From Ectobius pallidus (Eukaryota; Arthropoda; Insecta; Blattodea; Ectobiidae), in assembly GCA_964059195.1 (NCBI GenBank), contig CAXKWD010000002.1:52478923-52542922 (forward strand): a stretch of 64,000 nt of DNA. The letters are read 5' to 3'. The notes under the pieces were generated by a model. The model made no database searches. It had not been told where the DNA came from and was given only the letters and a program-made list of their open reading frames with translations. The translations under genes and the position numbers were made by a program. Below, piece by piece: positions 44,865 through 57,239 of the stretch (its first letter is position 1; each line of letters begins with the position of its first letter).

Positions 44865-45600
44865 TTTGTTTATTTATTTATTCTTTTTATTTATTCTGGC
44901 AGAGCTAAGGCCATTTGGCCTTCTCTTCCGCTCTACCAGTCAAAAACTACATTACAATTACATAATACATATACATATTATAGATAATTAATTAATACTT
45001 AATACTTAAATACAAAACACTAACATAGCTATTAAAAACATGTAAGCCTAAACACTCTACAAGTTTGTTATATGCCTAATGTAAATTTAAGATTAATTTA
45101 TAAATTATTACAATGTTTAGAGTGCTATAAAACATTAAATTACAAAAAATAAAAATACTAAAGAAAATAAATAGGATTATAGCATAAGATATTTAAAATT
45201 ATACTTACGAAAACTAAAGAGAAAAACGTATAGTTACAGGAAGTTAGGCTACGGGTTACAAGTATCAAAAAGAGCTCCAGTTAAGATTTCTAATTACTAC
45301 GATGAAAATTCTAGTTACTACGATGAATAAACTATAACAATATAACCTGAATAATACAATTTTCTTTTGCTATTTCTAGCATCCCTGGCACACTTAAATC
45401 CTACATGAGAAAATGGGTATAATTATGTTTATATTGTTCATATTAATTTTCTTGCAGAATTTGTCATTTCATTCCATATGATTTTTACAGAGCATTCTTT
45501 ATATTCATCTGCACCTGTCTTTCACATATTGATGGCCCAGTCATTCATAATTGTAGCGATCTATTCAACTAGAGTGTCACCTAGCAATTGATGCCCTCGC
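44865..45600 (-). mobile_element. LINE 3' end, minus strand
   Basis: On the minus strand the sequence ends with a short hairpin ('aaggccaaatggcctt', near 44910-44925) and then an 'aataaataaataaa' tail (44867-44885), the organisation of a non-LTR 3' terminus. Upstream is AT-rich UTR-like sequence. No RT was recognised; the left (5') boundary is uncertain. Confidence 0.45.
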
Positions 45601-45727
45601 TCAGTATAAAATTGACTGAAATGCTTCCATATACTGTTTCTGTTTCTTTTTGTGTTGTTTGGTGTCATGCTGTCTATCATTTTACCTATTTCATTTAAGT
45701 TAGCTTCACCGAAACATTTGCATAAAG

Positions 45728-46096
45728 CAGGGGCGTATTTCGCTACTTAAGCACCCCTAGGCAGAGAAAAATATTTTCGCACCCTTATTTCCACATGAAT
45801 GTACAAAGTAACCTACAGTAAGCATTATTGTAACTGAAATAGTAGGCTAATAATAATAGTAATAATAATAATAATAATATATATATAATAAATAAGTAAA
45901 TAAATAAACAGGTGCGTATTGTTGTCAATGTTATTTATTTCTATTTCATTGTGCGTTACATTAGTACTATTTTGAAGAGTTATGAATAAAATGTTTGATA
46001 TATTAAACAAAAGAACAGTAACAGCTTAAAAGCTGCCCCTTCAAATCTGCCGCCCTAGGCAACTGCCTAGTCTGCCTACGCTTAAATACGGCACTG
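45728..46096. mobile_element. 369-bp hAT-type MITE with perfect 8-bp TSD
   Basis: Termini 'caggggcgtatttcgc' and 'aaatacggcactg' are inverted relatives. The 8-mer gcataaag is present on both sides (45720-45727 and 46097-46104) without a mismatch, so this is a relatively young insertion. The interior has an AT-rich microsatellite (45852-45905) and no transposase. Confidence 0.85.
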
Positions 46097-46345
46097 GCAT
46101 AAAGCCATTTTCAAACAAATCACGATTGGAAACAAATTTAACAGTTGCTAGGAAGGTGATAAAAACAGATAAATGCTAGGGAAGTGATAAAAACAGACAA
46201 ATCGCATGATTAAAAATGTGGGATAAGCACCAATGATTGGTCAAAACACGTCATTTCATATAGTTTTATTGGTCAAAAGTAGTATGAGCAGTATTAATAA
46301 GAGTGAGATAGTATAATTTTCGAAATTTCCCCATATAGCCTATAT

Positions 46346-47620
46346 GGGTGATTCTTCAAATACGGGAAAATTTGGAATGTGAAAAATTCAAATTTTTTAT
46401 TTTGTTTAAAAAATCTAAAAAAAAATCACAAAAATACTTCAGGGATTACTTGATTATAATATGACACCTGCAGAGCTCAAATGTTTATATTTTTATTTAT
46501 TTTAATTTTTTAATTTTTTTAAAGCCATGTGAATGACATCCGTGTATATGTGGGTGGCAGAAGGCCACATTAATGACTAACTTTGGCAACATTATGCTTT
46601 TCTTTATGTGGTTTCATATTTTTTTTTAGTGTGCTTCAGTTGATTTTGCACCAAATTTGCAAATTTGTGTGCATACTCTGGAATTAATGTAATTTTAACT
46701 AGACTGCGTTTTTATGGTTTTGGGGGGGGGGAAATCAAGCAGAAATTCACTTAATCAGTTTTAAGATTTTAAGTACAGGTCACAGACACCGTAGACACAA
46801 TAGTACCCTACATTTATCATCTACATGACTTGAGAGTCATCCACATACCCCTTCATGAGGCATGTGGATGACGCAAAAAACAGGCATGTGGATGACAAAA
46901 AAGGAGTTTTAGTGGTCTCAGCAAGCCATTTCTAAACCTCTGTAGGCTCAACTTCAGTCAGGTACTTTGAATTGGAAGGTTTATCATAATGCATAATCAA
47001 AATTAATTAATATTCACTTTCTGCCTACTTTCTAGAAGTCATGTTAATGACGGGGAATAAAAACGCTTTCCTTGAAAATGCTGCAAAGTCCTTTGTTAAT
47101 CCCAAACTGTTTGTAAGCAAGCAAAATTCAACCTTACAATTCAACCACAAGCTGCCCTGTTGGCTTTCTACCACTGTTGACAGTTATACAAATTTCTCAT
47201 TCCTGCAGAAAAAATTCTATTCTTTTCAGCCATGTGGATGACCAAAAACCCTTGGGACATTCTTTATGTTCATGGGGTGGGGTGACGATTTTATTTCATT
47301 TTATTTTTTAGGGGTTAATAGTCTTCACACATTCATACTCATTGGTAGGAAAAAAGTTGAAAAGGAAATAACATTTTGTTTTGTGGAAAAATGCATTAGA
47401 ATATACAAAACCGGTGTATGGGACAGGGCATGTGGATGACATTTCATTGAATTAAATTTGATTTTGGAATATCAGAATTTAAAGTTAGTGACATTTCAAA
47501 GTGATAGTTGTAGTATGGAAGTAGTAGAAACAAACTTTTATTTTAATATTTTTTTAATGTTGAATTTGAAGGGAAATATCACTCCGGAACACAAATTTTC
47601 CCGTATTTGAAGAATCAACC
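46346..47620. mobile_element. 1275-bp DNA transposon with 29-bp TIRs and repeated CATGTGGATGAC
   Basis: The ends 46346-46374 and 47592-47620 are inverted repeats with one mismatch in 29, starting GGGTGATTCTTC and GGTTGATTCTTC. The tetramer atat flanks both. Inside, the 12-mer catgtggatgac occurs exactly at 46861, 46885, 47231 and 47429, with one-or-two-base variants at 46526, 46566, 47040 and, inverted, at 46836. A 66-codon frame at 47041 has no known domain, so it seems non-autonomous. The motif set resembles subterminal transposase-binding sites, but spread across the whole element. Confidence 0.8.
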
Positions 47621-50403
47621 ATATGTAGATTTATAACCATGTGGTCAAGACTGTTAGCTGAAAAATGGCTATGTGTGCACCTACCCCAAGAGCAGAATGA
47701 CTTTCTTATTTGTTAGTGAAGTGAAAAGTTGATTGGCTGTCGAGAAAGTCAAGAACAGAAGCTATGACAGTGCTTCCCTCAAACTCCCTACATCTATTTG
47801 CCACAAAACCAAAACTACATTAAAAATAGTGTCACAGGTGTGAGCGATCTAACATTCATCTTGTGATCAAATGTACCTGGAATATGTCTGTGGTGTCAAT
47901 ATTTTTATTGTAGCATTTTCAAAGGTAAATTTTTCTCAAGTTTTAGAATAGGAGGATTGGATCATTTTTACATACATGTCTTCAATTGCAAAATGTGAAT
48001 AATAAGTAATAGTACACTATGCAATGAGCCCATAATGGCATTTATTTAGACTCTAGTGTGTATTTTAATATTAGTATCTTATTTATCATTATAGGCAAGT
48101 TGCATACGACAGTTTTTGTTTGACCAGAATTAAATACGGTAAGTTTTGAGATTTTAGTTTAATCAAAACAACAAAGTTAGCTGACCTTGCCATTCTTGCC
48201 GTTTTCTTGAAACGAACTATTTTTTCCAAGAAGAAATTAACTCAATAGTATAATATTAAAATTAACAAGAACAGAATTGATTGTTTTAAAGTACAAGAGC
48301 CTGTTTATTATGTAGTTTGATTTATTACTTACAAGGTTTCAAGAGCGTTCCATGTTCGATAATAATCAATACCACATTTGTGTTATAATGAAAATCTGTT
48401 TCAAAATGAATATCATTATGATACCCTTATGTCACATGTAATAGGTATATCATGGTATGGTTGAACAAAAACATTCATTTAGTTCAATGATTTTCTCCAT
48501 AAAACAGTTGGCTCAAAAGTAATGAACACTTAACTATAATTTTGAAGCATTTTCTTTATTATTATAGGTGAAAATATGTACATGTCTTTAATACTGTCTC
48601 TATCCATGTTTACCACCTTCCATGACGCATGTGGAAGGAATCATAGCCTACACTATCAGCATATTAATTTCTGTTGATGTCTTGAAGGAATGTGCCTGAG
48701 GCACAGGCATCAGTCTGTTGTATTGTAATTTTGGGCTAAAAATGGTTTGATAGATTTTTAAAAATTGTGTTGACTCGTATTGGGTGAACGTGGTGAACGT
48801 TGCAGTGTTTCCCATTGCCAGTAGCGAAGGACAATCCACCAGAATTTAAACTGATAGAAAATAAAAATAACTGAAGTATAACTGAAAAAAAAAACAAACA
48901 GAAGAAATTAAAAAACTGAAACAACAAAGGAAGACAGTGTAAATAAAATATAAGAAAAAAGCAGACAAACAAACAAAATAAAATCTTGTATAGTCCAATT
49001 ATTTGTTGCTTGGCCAGGCGGCTTCAACAGAATGATCCATTAAGTCGGCGTTTATGTTAATTCATCTGACTAAATCCGTCTTGGATTCCGCTTTCCAAAA
49101 CAAAAGCAACATTTCAATATTCTCTCATTGTTATCACTGACCTTAGTTCTTCCCTTGCTTTAATAAATTCACTCATGTTATTGTTATTGTAACTTGAGCT
49201 TGCAACCTCACGTTTCACTCCATGTGGAGTTGACGAGTAGCTGCCACATCCATCGCTGGACATTCTTAGATTTTGATTGGCTGGGGTAACTAGCTGATTG
49301 GTGCGGTAAAAATAAAGAACATGGGTTGAGCTGTCGGCAATTTTTTCCTCCTAACAAAGGGAAGCTGCCTGGCCATGCAATGAATAACTGGACTATACAT
49401 GTGGGGTGGGAATAAGTAGACACAGTCCATGAGAGTAAATGCACGAGATTTATACTTAAACTTTATTGGATGTATACCAGGGGAGTGGCATGAATTCAGT
49501 GGTGGTGCTAACAACTCCCCTCCCAATATTTTCTTGTGGTCCCCCATAATAATTTTTTAGGATTTGAAAAATTTAAGGATAAATTATTGGTCTGTGTGTG
49601 ACACTGGTAGCGGTAAGATGCGAGTTTGCTCCTATGTGTCATATTAGAATCCAGTGGTAAGCCTACTAAATCTTAAAGGCTTTCACTGACATAAGAAAAT
49701 ATTTATGATATTTCAATTCTCTGCAGAGTATTTTAATAGTAGGCCCTACACAATAGTGAGTATTTGTCCCTGAAATTCATTTATTCACACAGTTCAGTTT
49801 AGTTTTCATAACAAAAGTCGCCATCTTCCTTCGCTAGTGGTAAGATGGAAACACAGTGCTTTGTATCTATAAAGAATGTTATAGTTTGATAATTTATAGT
49901 TTCGTAGTTCCTGAGATAAGTCTAGTATAAGTTGAATCAACAGTTGCTTCTGGTGCAACATGCTCTTCCAACTCCTTACTAAATGATTTTAATACATTAT
50001 CCATGTTTACAAACCCCCAGGAGACATCAGCTGACTCAACTTAATTGGCTCCTGCTTACTGCTTAAATACATGTTGTTTTTAACAGACCTTGTGATATTT
50101 CCTGCAATTGTCAACATTTATAATAAATGCAGTTTGGTCTTGTAAACGGTATATGCTTAATATTAAAAAGGAGAGATGTAGGCCCATATTTAATAACATT
50201 TCATGAATAATCTACACACTTTTTAAGAAAAAAGTAGAATGGGAAGTGAAAATAAGTTTTTTTCAATCAGATTGGTCACACTAACACATGTGTTGGCATG
50301 ACTTCTATACATTTCCAGTGCAAACAGAAGACTCAGCAGACATGGCTGTCGAAATTGAATTGCCGAAAATGAGTCTTTCAAACATTAAACTCACCAACAT
50401 TCA
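47621..50403. other. Mostly gene-free stretch
   Basis: Nothing convincing until about 50280. Here 'acatttccag' (50321) could be an acceptor for a short frame (VQTEDSADMAVEIELPKM...) that runs into the LINE fragment at 50404. The phrase 'ttggctcaaaagtaatgaac' (48507) resembles a mariner-type end, but no partner was found. Confidence 0.3.
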
Positions 50404-50810
50404 TCAGAAAATCATCATCATTACTGGCTCGACAGCCCCCCTGGGCCTTGGCCTTCTGAAAAAGTTTCCCTCATTCTTTCCTGTTTTGTGCTGTAGGCCT
50501 ACTCCTCCAGTTCTTAATGCCAATAATTTTACATCTTCTCTCACACCTTCTTCCCATCTTAGCTTAAGTCTTCCAGCTTTCCTGGTTCCTTCTGGCGTTG
50601 TATTAAATATCCTCTTTATCATTCTTTCCTCAACACATAGCACATGTCCCGCCCACTCCAGCCTTCTGATCTTTATATATCTCACAATGTCTGGTTCATT
50701 ATATAAATTATATAATTCATGGTTATATCTTCGTCTCCAGACACCATTTTCTTCCACTGGCCCATAGATACACCTCAAAATCCTTCTCTCAAATATGTTC
50801 AGTTTCTTTC
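50404..50810 (-). pseudogene. RTE-like LINE, C-terminal RT fragment
   Basis: The minus-strand frame 50778-50404 reads RCIYGPVEENGVWRRRYNHE, then DIVRYIKIRRLEWAGHVLCV, the conserved segment downstream of the RT palm in RTE-like elements. It ends in an (ATG)n-type tail (50405-50420 on the plus strand as 'atcatcat'). 5'-truncated. Confidence 0.8.
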
Positions 50811-50919
50811 ATCAGATTTCGAAAGTGTCATCAGAAAATATCTTATATTTTTTTTATTGCATCATTACTTTAATATGCCATAGCAAGTAAGCCATGGGTC
50901 CTGTTTCGTAGACTTACAG

Positions 50920-50990
50920 TACATTAAAGAACTTCAAGCCTAAGTTAGAGCCTCTGGACAAGATTCTACGGTCCTTTTGCATCAAGCTTT
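50920..50990 (+). mobile_element. 3' body of SINE family A
   Basis: 'gtacattaaagaact.caagc' and 'gttagagcctctggacaaga' match 17490-17545. The tRNA-like head is missing. Confidence 0.5.
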
Positions 50991-51444
50991 GTGTCCCCAT
51001 GAGAGCTGAGAGTGACAAACTCTCAAGAATCTTCTTCCAGTATATGAACTCAAGCCTGAGGGATAGTGGAGAGCAACATTCAGAGGATCAGCTCGCAGGT
51101 GGACAAGCCTTTGAAATCAATCTTCGAGAGCAGCTTGCAAAATATGAACCAGTTTTGGAGAGATGAGAGTTCTCTGCAAGGTGACAATATGTCACTACTG
51201 TGCCATAAGACGAAATAAGAAAATTGAAATAAAGAAATTTCAAGCTGTCCGTTACAGGGTAAATATATATAGTGTGTCCTTAGAGGGATCAAGAAGTACT
51301 GATAAATTTAAAACCGAGGAAGATTTTGCTGTGCTTTACATCTGACAAGATGCAGAAACTGAGTTTACGCAACAATCAAGTTCATGTTCATGTGTATGGG
51401 CAACAGTGTGCAATGCGAAAACAAGCCTGACGCCATTCAGTAGA

Positions 51445-51963
51445 ATGGCTACTGTAAGAATGTGGACAGCACAACAGAAGGTTTAGTGCGTGCTAAGGCT
51501 AGCAGAAAAAAAATATTTTCTGAGATGTTGGTTGGATATCCAGCATGCCTCAGGCCACATTGAAGTCCTAGGCCTTCGCATTGACAAGAAAAAGAAGTGT
51601 TCTCAATTGCCTCCCTTCATTTCAATACAGAAAAGGAGAGACGCTTTCATTTGTCACATGTGTTCAATGCTGTGTTTTCCATATGTGGAATGTACAGCCA
51701 CCTGGGCAATACTCTCTTGGGACCGAACACTCCGAGAAACAGGAACTTTACTCCCACAGAAAGGTAAACATGCAAAACCGAGTGTAAGTGAGGAGACAGT
51801 CAAACATGTGAGAATGGCATTCAGTAGGAATTCATGCAAGTCGATTCGAAGAGCAAGTGCCAAGCTTCACATACCTAAATCAACCATTCACAGGATCATC
51901 CATGTACACTTAAGGCTACAAAATCCATCTATTGTGGGAAAGGTGAAACTGAGAAAAAATTAA
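51445..51963 (+). pseudogene. Mariner-type transposase / DUF4817-like N-terminal fragment
   Basis: The frame from ATG 51445 (MATVRMWTAQQKV) meets a stop at 51484 and stays open from 51490 to 51960. The middle is diverged, but 'WDRTLRETGTLLPQKGKHAK' and 'SIRRASAKLHIPKSTIHRII' are the linker and second helix-turn-helix of the mariner/DUF4817 type. No catalytic core follows. One stop codon disables it. The G-K-H-A-K-P-S segment replaces the usual GRP hook. Confidence 0.7.
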
Positions 51964-52084
51964 ATAGGCCTACTTTATTTCTCCTTTATCCTCTTTTTCT
52001 CTACCTTTTCCACCCTCTTTCTCCCTTTCTCTCACCTCCTCCTTGCCCTAACTACCTATTTGGACCTATTCCTAACCGTAAATT

Positions 52085-52165
52085 TTAGATCGACCAGGAT
52101 TTAAACTCGTGACCACTAGCACCATAACCAGTAACCTTAACCACTACACCATGAGCGATTGCAGA
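52085..52165 (-). mobile_element. tRNA-derived SINE head, minus strand
   Basis: The reverse complement begins 'tcatggtgtagtggttaagg' (A box) and has 'cacgagtttaaatcctgg' (B box), tRNA-like spacing with mismatched arms. To its left is a CT-rich stretch (51970-52050). Confidence 0.55.
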
Positions 52166-52231
52166 GCAGTGAAGGGAAAATTCATCTATTTAAGTCTAGA
52201 GATTATTACAGTACATGAGAAATAACCGTTT

Positions 52232-52335
52232 TGGTGTAAGGGTCATTTTCGGAATATTTTTTTAAATTTGTGTACTTTTGATATGGTGTAAGGGTCATTT
52301 TCGAAATGTTTTGATTTTGTATATTTTTATGCGTT
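52232..52335. repeat. About 52-bp tandem duplication
   Basis: 'tggtgtaagggtcattttcg' starts at 52232 and again at 52284. The following 30 bp are T-rich and similar. Confidence 0.75.
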
Positions 52336-53214
52336 TATGATGAAGGGTACAATAGTGAGGTGCGCATGCAAGGGTCGGTAGTGAGGGGAAGCAGCCGGTG
52401 GGTGAGAGTGCCCGACCTACAGTTGTCTTTTGTCCAAAATTTAACTTTCACATGCCCAGTACCATATTTTATAACAATTGTTATTTAATAATAATGGTAA
52501 CCTTATTAACAAACAACACTGTGAGTCTTACATCCCCTCCCCTCAGCACTTATGCTGTACTAGTAGAAAGGAGTGAACCATGATTCTGAAAACTCACAAG
52601 AAAAAAGGAATCGCTGAATTAGTGGGTTTGTGAAGGATTCATCCATAATGTTTGACTTGTTTACAATTCACCACTTATTCACGATTGTCAAGACTGTTGT
52701 AAAATTAAGAAGTGGTTTCTATTCTGTATTGTAAAGTAAAGTTAAATTAATATACACTGCAAGAAAACGGGTCTTTTTGCAGTGAATCTGGACAAAGACT
52801 CCTACCATTGGAATAAAGCTAAGGAAGCTAAGGTACAGTAACTTTTTGTCCCCCCTCCACTGACTCTGCTCATTAATTTTAATATTGGCACACCCTCACA
52901 AATAGTTCTAGTTACACCTATGACACACAGCAATGTTATAGGCCCTAAATCCTTGTGCAACACTCTACAGTATCGCAGAAGTGTAACCGAAATGCTGGTA
53001 AGGTTAACGTGGCAGAACGTGGAAACAATTGAAGCTTCAAATGATGGTACAGATTGGATTTGTCTGAACACTGAAACAAATTTATTAGAAATATAAATCC
53101 AGAAAACGTAGTAAATATCTGTTATTATTATTATTTCATTTAATTATTTTCCAAATCCCTCTGTTACTTAGCTTGGGCTATTTGTATTTTTATATGCCAG
53201 GATTATGAAGACAA

Positions 53215-53430
53215 CTACCAAAACCAGAAATGCTCACACACTTTCTAGAGTCATGTCCATAGGATTTACACACATTAATTCTGCAGAACCTAAAAACACC
53301 TAAATGGGGTATAAAAACCTAATTTACACCTAATATACTTTTTGGTCAAATTTATTAGACTTTTTTGCTTGAAAAACCGATATTTTGTGGAGACAGACAG
53401 AAAAACCTTTTGTTATGTTGAAAGTAAAAA
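53215..53430 (+). repeat. Dispersed repeat, copy 2 (see 25231-25436)
   Basis: Second, same-orientation copy with the shared blocks listed at 25231. It directly adjoins the RTE-like element at about 53500. Confidence 0.65.
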
Positions 53431-53499
53431 CCATCTTTCAAATTAATATTGTTCAACCCATTGGTGTCTGGGATGGACAAGGCCAAGAGGGGAGGGGTG

Positions 53500-55935
53500 A
53501 AAGTAACTTCTTCTTCTTGTGGATTATTTATGGCTGGCGCTTCTCTGCCCCCAGTCTCCATTTTCTTCTGTTTGGACTTTCCTCCTTATTCATATTTCTT
53601 TGTTCCATTGCCTCCTTCACATCATCTTGCCATTTGCGCTGTGGGCAACCCCTTTTCTTCCACTGGGATAGTATCCATCTTAGTATCCTGTTCAGTAACC
53701 TTTCTTCACTCATCCTATTTACATGACCAAACCACATCAGCTGTTTCTTTTGGATGTCATCATATATATCCCTATCCATTTTTATCCTTTCTCAGATTAC
53801 GTCATTTTTTATTCTATCCATCCTAGTACAGCTTGAGCTTCGTCTTAAATAGGCCTAGTCCATCTCAGTGGCGAACAGTTTATTCTTATTTTTCTTACTA
53901 ATGTCCCAAGTTTCTGATCTGTACAAAACTACACTCCGTACTATAGTCTATACAATCTTTTCTTCATTCTTCTTCTTATCTTTTTACTCCTCAAAACAGA
54001 ATTCATTGCCCTTATTACAGCTTGTCGTTTGTTCATCCTGATATTAATTTCATCATTACTTGTACCTTGTTTACTGAATACTACCACAAGGTATTTAGCT
54101 TTTTCCTCCCCTACAATTATTTCTCCATCTATCTCCAAATTCTTTATTAACCCTGTTCCAACGGCCAAATACTCACACTTCTTCATGTTCATCTTCAAAC
54201 CAGCCTTATTGTACTCCTCTTTCAGTTGTCTTATCATATAACTCAAGTCATCTTCATCTTCTGCTAATACAACTTGATCTGCAAAATATAGGCTACATAT
54301 CTTACTATTCTCTACTGGCACCCATATAACTTGACATTTTCTTTGCCAATTCTTTAGGATTGCTCCTAGTTGTAACTTAAAGAGGGTCGGTGACAACCCA
54401 CATCCTTGCTGCAGACCCTTAGTAACCTCAAATTCTTCTGTCCAACTATTCCCATCCTTATTCTCGCTTTGTTATTTTCATACACTTTCCTGACAGCCTC
54501 TATCAGTCTTTGATCCAACTCTATCTCTTCCAACTTTTCCCATAGTTTGTTGGTAGGTACATTGTCATATATCCTTTTTCCAAATCAATCAATGCAACAC
54601 GTGTCTCCAACCCTACCTTTGTACGTTTTTCACCTATTATTTTTAAAGTAAAGATGTTAGCCATTACCGAATTTTCCTGCCCGAAATCCTGCCTGCTCTT
54701 CTTGTTGCTTGGCCTTATTTCTTTCTCAATCAAGTCTTTATGTACTTTCGAGAACAAGTCTTCCAATGAAGGGGATCACTGCCAGTCCTCTATAATTATT
54801 CGGATCATTACATGATCCTTTCTTATGCATCGGTAATATATAACACGTCGTCCATTCTGATGGCAGATCCTGTTCAGATTTAATATTCTTTCAAACAACT
54901 TCCTAAGCTTCTCCAACAATTCCGGTGGCCCAAACTTCACCAGCTTTGGGTAAATTGATCCATACCTGGTGCCTTCTTCGTCTTACAACTCCTCATAGCT
55001 TCTTGTATGTCCTTAATATCTAACTGCCATAATTCCTCCTGCTGCATCCTCACCTCATATCCATGTGCAAATTTAGGTTGACTTTTCTGATACAAATTCT
55101 TAAAGTACTTTGTCCATTGATCATGACTAATATTATTCTGATGTATCTTATTACTGTTTGGCACTCTCATTGACTTGATTGTTTTCCATGCCTCAGCACT
55201 CCTATCATTATTTCTACATATTCACATCTTTCTTCCCATGCCTTGTTTTTCCTTTTTACCACTTCTCTTTTTACTCCTCTATTTAGGGTCCTATATCTGT
55301 CTGTACTTTGATTATCGATCACATTCAGATATTTAAAATATGCTTCTTTTATCCTTTCAATCATTTCCAGTATTTATTGATCCCACCAAACTGTTTTTTC
55401 CTTCTTTTCATGCTCACCAAGAGCTTCTTTGGCTGCTTCCTCTATAGCCTTCTTTATGTGTTCGTATTCCTCTTCTACTGTTCTATCTGCACACTCCAAT
55501 TTTTTTAAACAATCTCTGTTAGTATAAACATTTTATACTTCCATCCCTTAGACTAACCAAGTTATATCTTATAATGTCAGGTTGGCCAACTTGTTCCATC
55601 CTCTTTTGTTCATCATTACTCTTGAAAGATACAGGATATACCTACCACAATTTGATGTTCGCTTCCACAATGTGCCCCTCTTTTAACTCTGACATCCTGA
55701 ATTTTTAAATTGGACTTTTACCTCATAATTAAGTAATCAATAATTGATTTCAGCCCTCTTGTACGATTATACCATGTTTCTATGTATATCCTTGTGTGCA
55801 AAAAATGTATTTTCTACCCGTAGTTCATATTGTTCTAATAAATCCACCAATCTCTTTCCATTTTCATTCTTCACCTTTTCCCCATACATTCCAATAGTCT
55901 TACTATTCCTCTCTTTGAAAGTAACGTTGCCTGTA
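53500..55935 (-). pseudogene. Degenerate near-full-length RTE-like LINE, minus strand
   Basis: Reading right to left: an endonuclease segment (ENGKRLVDLLEQYELRVENT, near 55870; 'RGAHCGSEHQIV' near 55665), a linker (AYFKYLNVIDNQSTDRYRTL, near 55330), pre-RT (SHDQWTKYFKNLYQK, near 55100; 'MRSCKTKKAPGMDQ' near 54970), RT palm parts ('SPTLFKLQLGAILKNW' 54390; 'SLYFADQVVLAEDEDD' near 54290), and the C-terminus ('LMWFGHVNRMSEERLLNRIL' near 53730; 'RRKWRLGAEKRQ' at 53530). The order endonuclease, RT, tail is that of RTE/BovB elements. Many stops and frameshifts make it inactive. Confidence 0.85.
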
Positions 55936-55949
55936 TATTCCTTTTAAAA

Positions 55950-56400
55950 AGTTAAATTATCCTGCAGATTGTATTATGTGGATGTGAGACATGGTCGCTT
56001 GCTCTTCAGGAAGAACATAATCTGGGAATATTCGGAAACAGGGTGCTTAGAAAAATATATGGGCCTAAGAGATATAAAAATGGGGACTGGAGAAAAGTGC
56101 ATAACAAAGAGCTTCATAACCTGTACTCGTCACTGGATATAGTAAGGGTAATTAAATCATGGAGGATGAAATGGGCTGGACATGTTTGCGTGCATGGGGG
56201 AGGAAAGACATATATCTCATAAATATTGACTGAGAGACCCAAAGGATAAGACCACTTGGAAGACCTAGACGCAGGTGGGAGGACAATATTAGGATAGATT
56301 TAAGAGAAGTAGGATTTGCGAGGGATGGTTGATAGAGTTAGCAGAGGTAAGTGCGGCAATGATAAAATACCTAGGTAGATATATATTCCTTTAGCTTGCT
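55950..56400 (+). pseudogene. RTE-like RT C-terminal fragment, second copy of the 32270 family
   Basis: Nucleotide-level match to 32455-32790: 'gtgagacatggtcgctt', 'gaagaacataatctg', 'gagcttcataacctgtactc' and 'agaccacttggaagacctag'. Frames are broken. It stands head to head with the minus-strand element ending at 55935. Confidence 0.8.
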
Positions 56401-56639
56401 TAGGAATTGTCTATTACCATTGAGTAAGTAAGCAATCTGTAACAATCAGTTTCACATTATCCACAACCAACTACAAAGCATTTTTATGCAATCAATTAGA
56501 AGCACTGGGATTGTACCTCTAAAAGGTTAGCATTTAACAGATACAGTATTAGCTTTTTTGACCTCTTGTGTTTAACTTCTCCAAGGTTTTGTGGTTATTT
56601 TGATTGTACAGGTGAAATGTGAGCAGAAGTCTCATTTGT

Positions 56640-56663
56640 GTAGATGTAGATGTAGATGTAGAT
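56640..56663. repeat. (GTAGAT)4 microsatellite
   Basis: Four uninterrupted copies of the hexamer. Confidence 0.85.
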
Positions 56664-57239
56664 ATCTCGTCCTGTAGATCCTGTGTTGAGCGGGGCTCAA
56701 GGATATAGAACACGTCAGATCAAAAAATACATGCATGTTATAACAATAATATAGGCCTACAGAAACTGTAAGCTGCCAAATTTATCCAAGCTGGTGGCAG
56801 CATCTCACTGCTTCTTTTGATTGTTTATGCTTTCTTACTTAAATTCTATATTAATTTTTGTAATACAGTTATTTTCAAACATGCAGCTATTCCAACATTA
56901 GCCTATAGGCAAATAAAACATATAAAATTATGATTATGATAAGTAATGAAAAGCATGCTAACAACGAATGAGGGTATACATAATAATATAATAGTGTACC
57001 AATTACTAACAATGCACCCCAAAGTGTTTGGTAGGCCTACATATTCGTAACCTTAATGTAAGTCTTAACCCATTAACGAGTGAGTCGATTACAGCAATAA
57101 CTTGGTAATATGAAGATGTTTTCTATGTTGGGTTACAAAACACACATGAATCTGAATTTACTGGAGCCTGACAATATTATTATGAGCTGTTCTACATTGG
57201 ACAAGCATGCCTTGCTGAGAAGGGATATTGGCAGATCGT

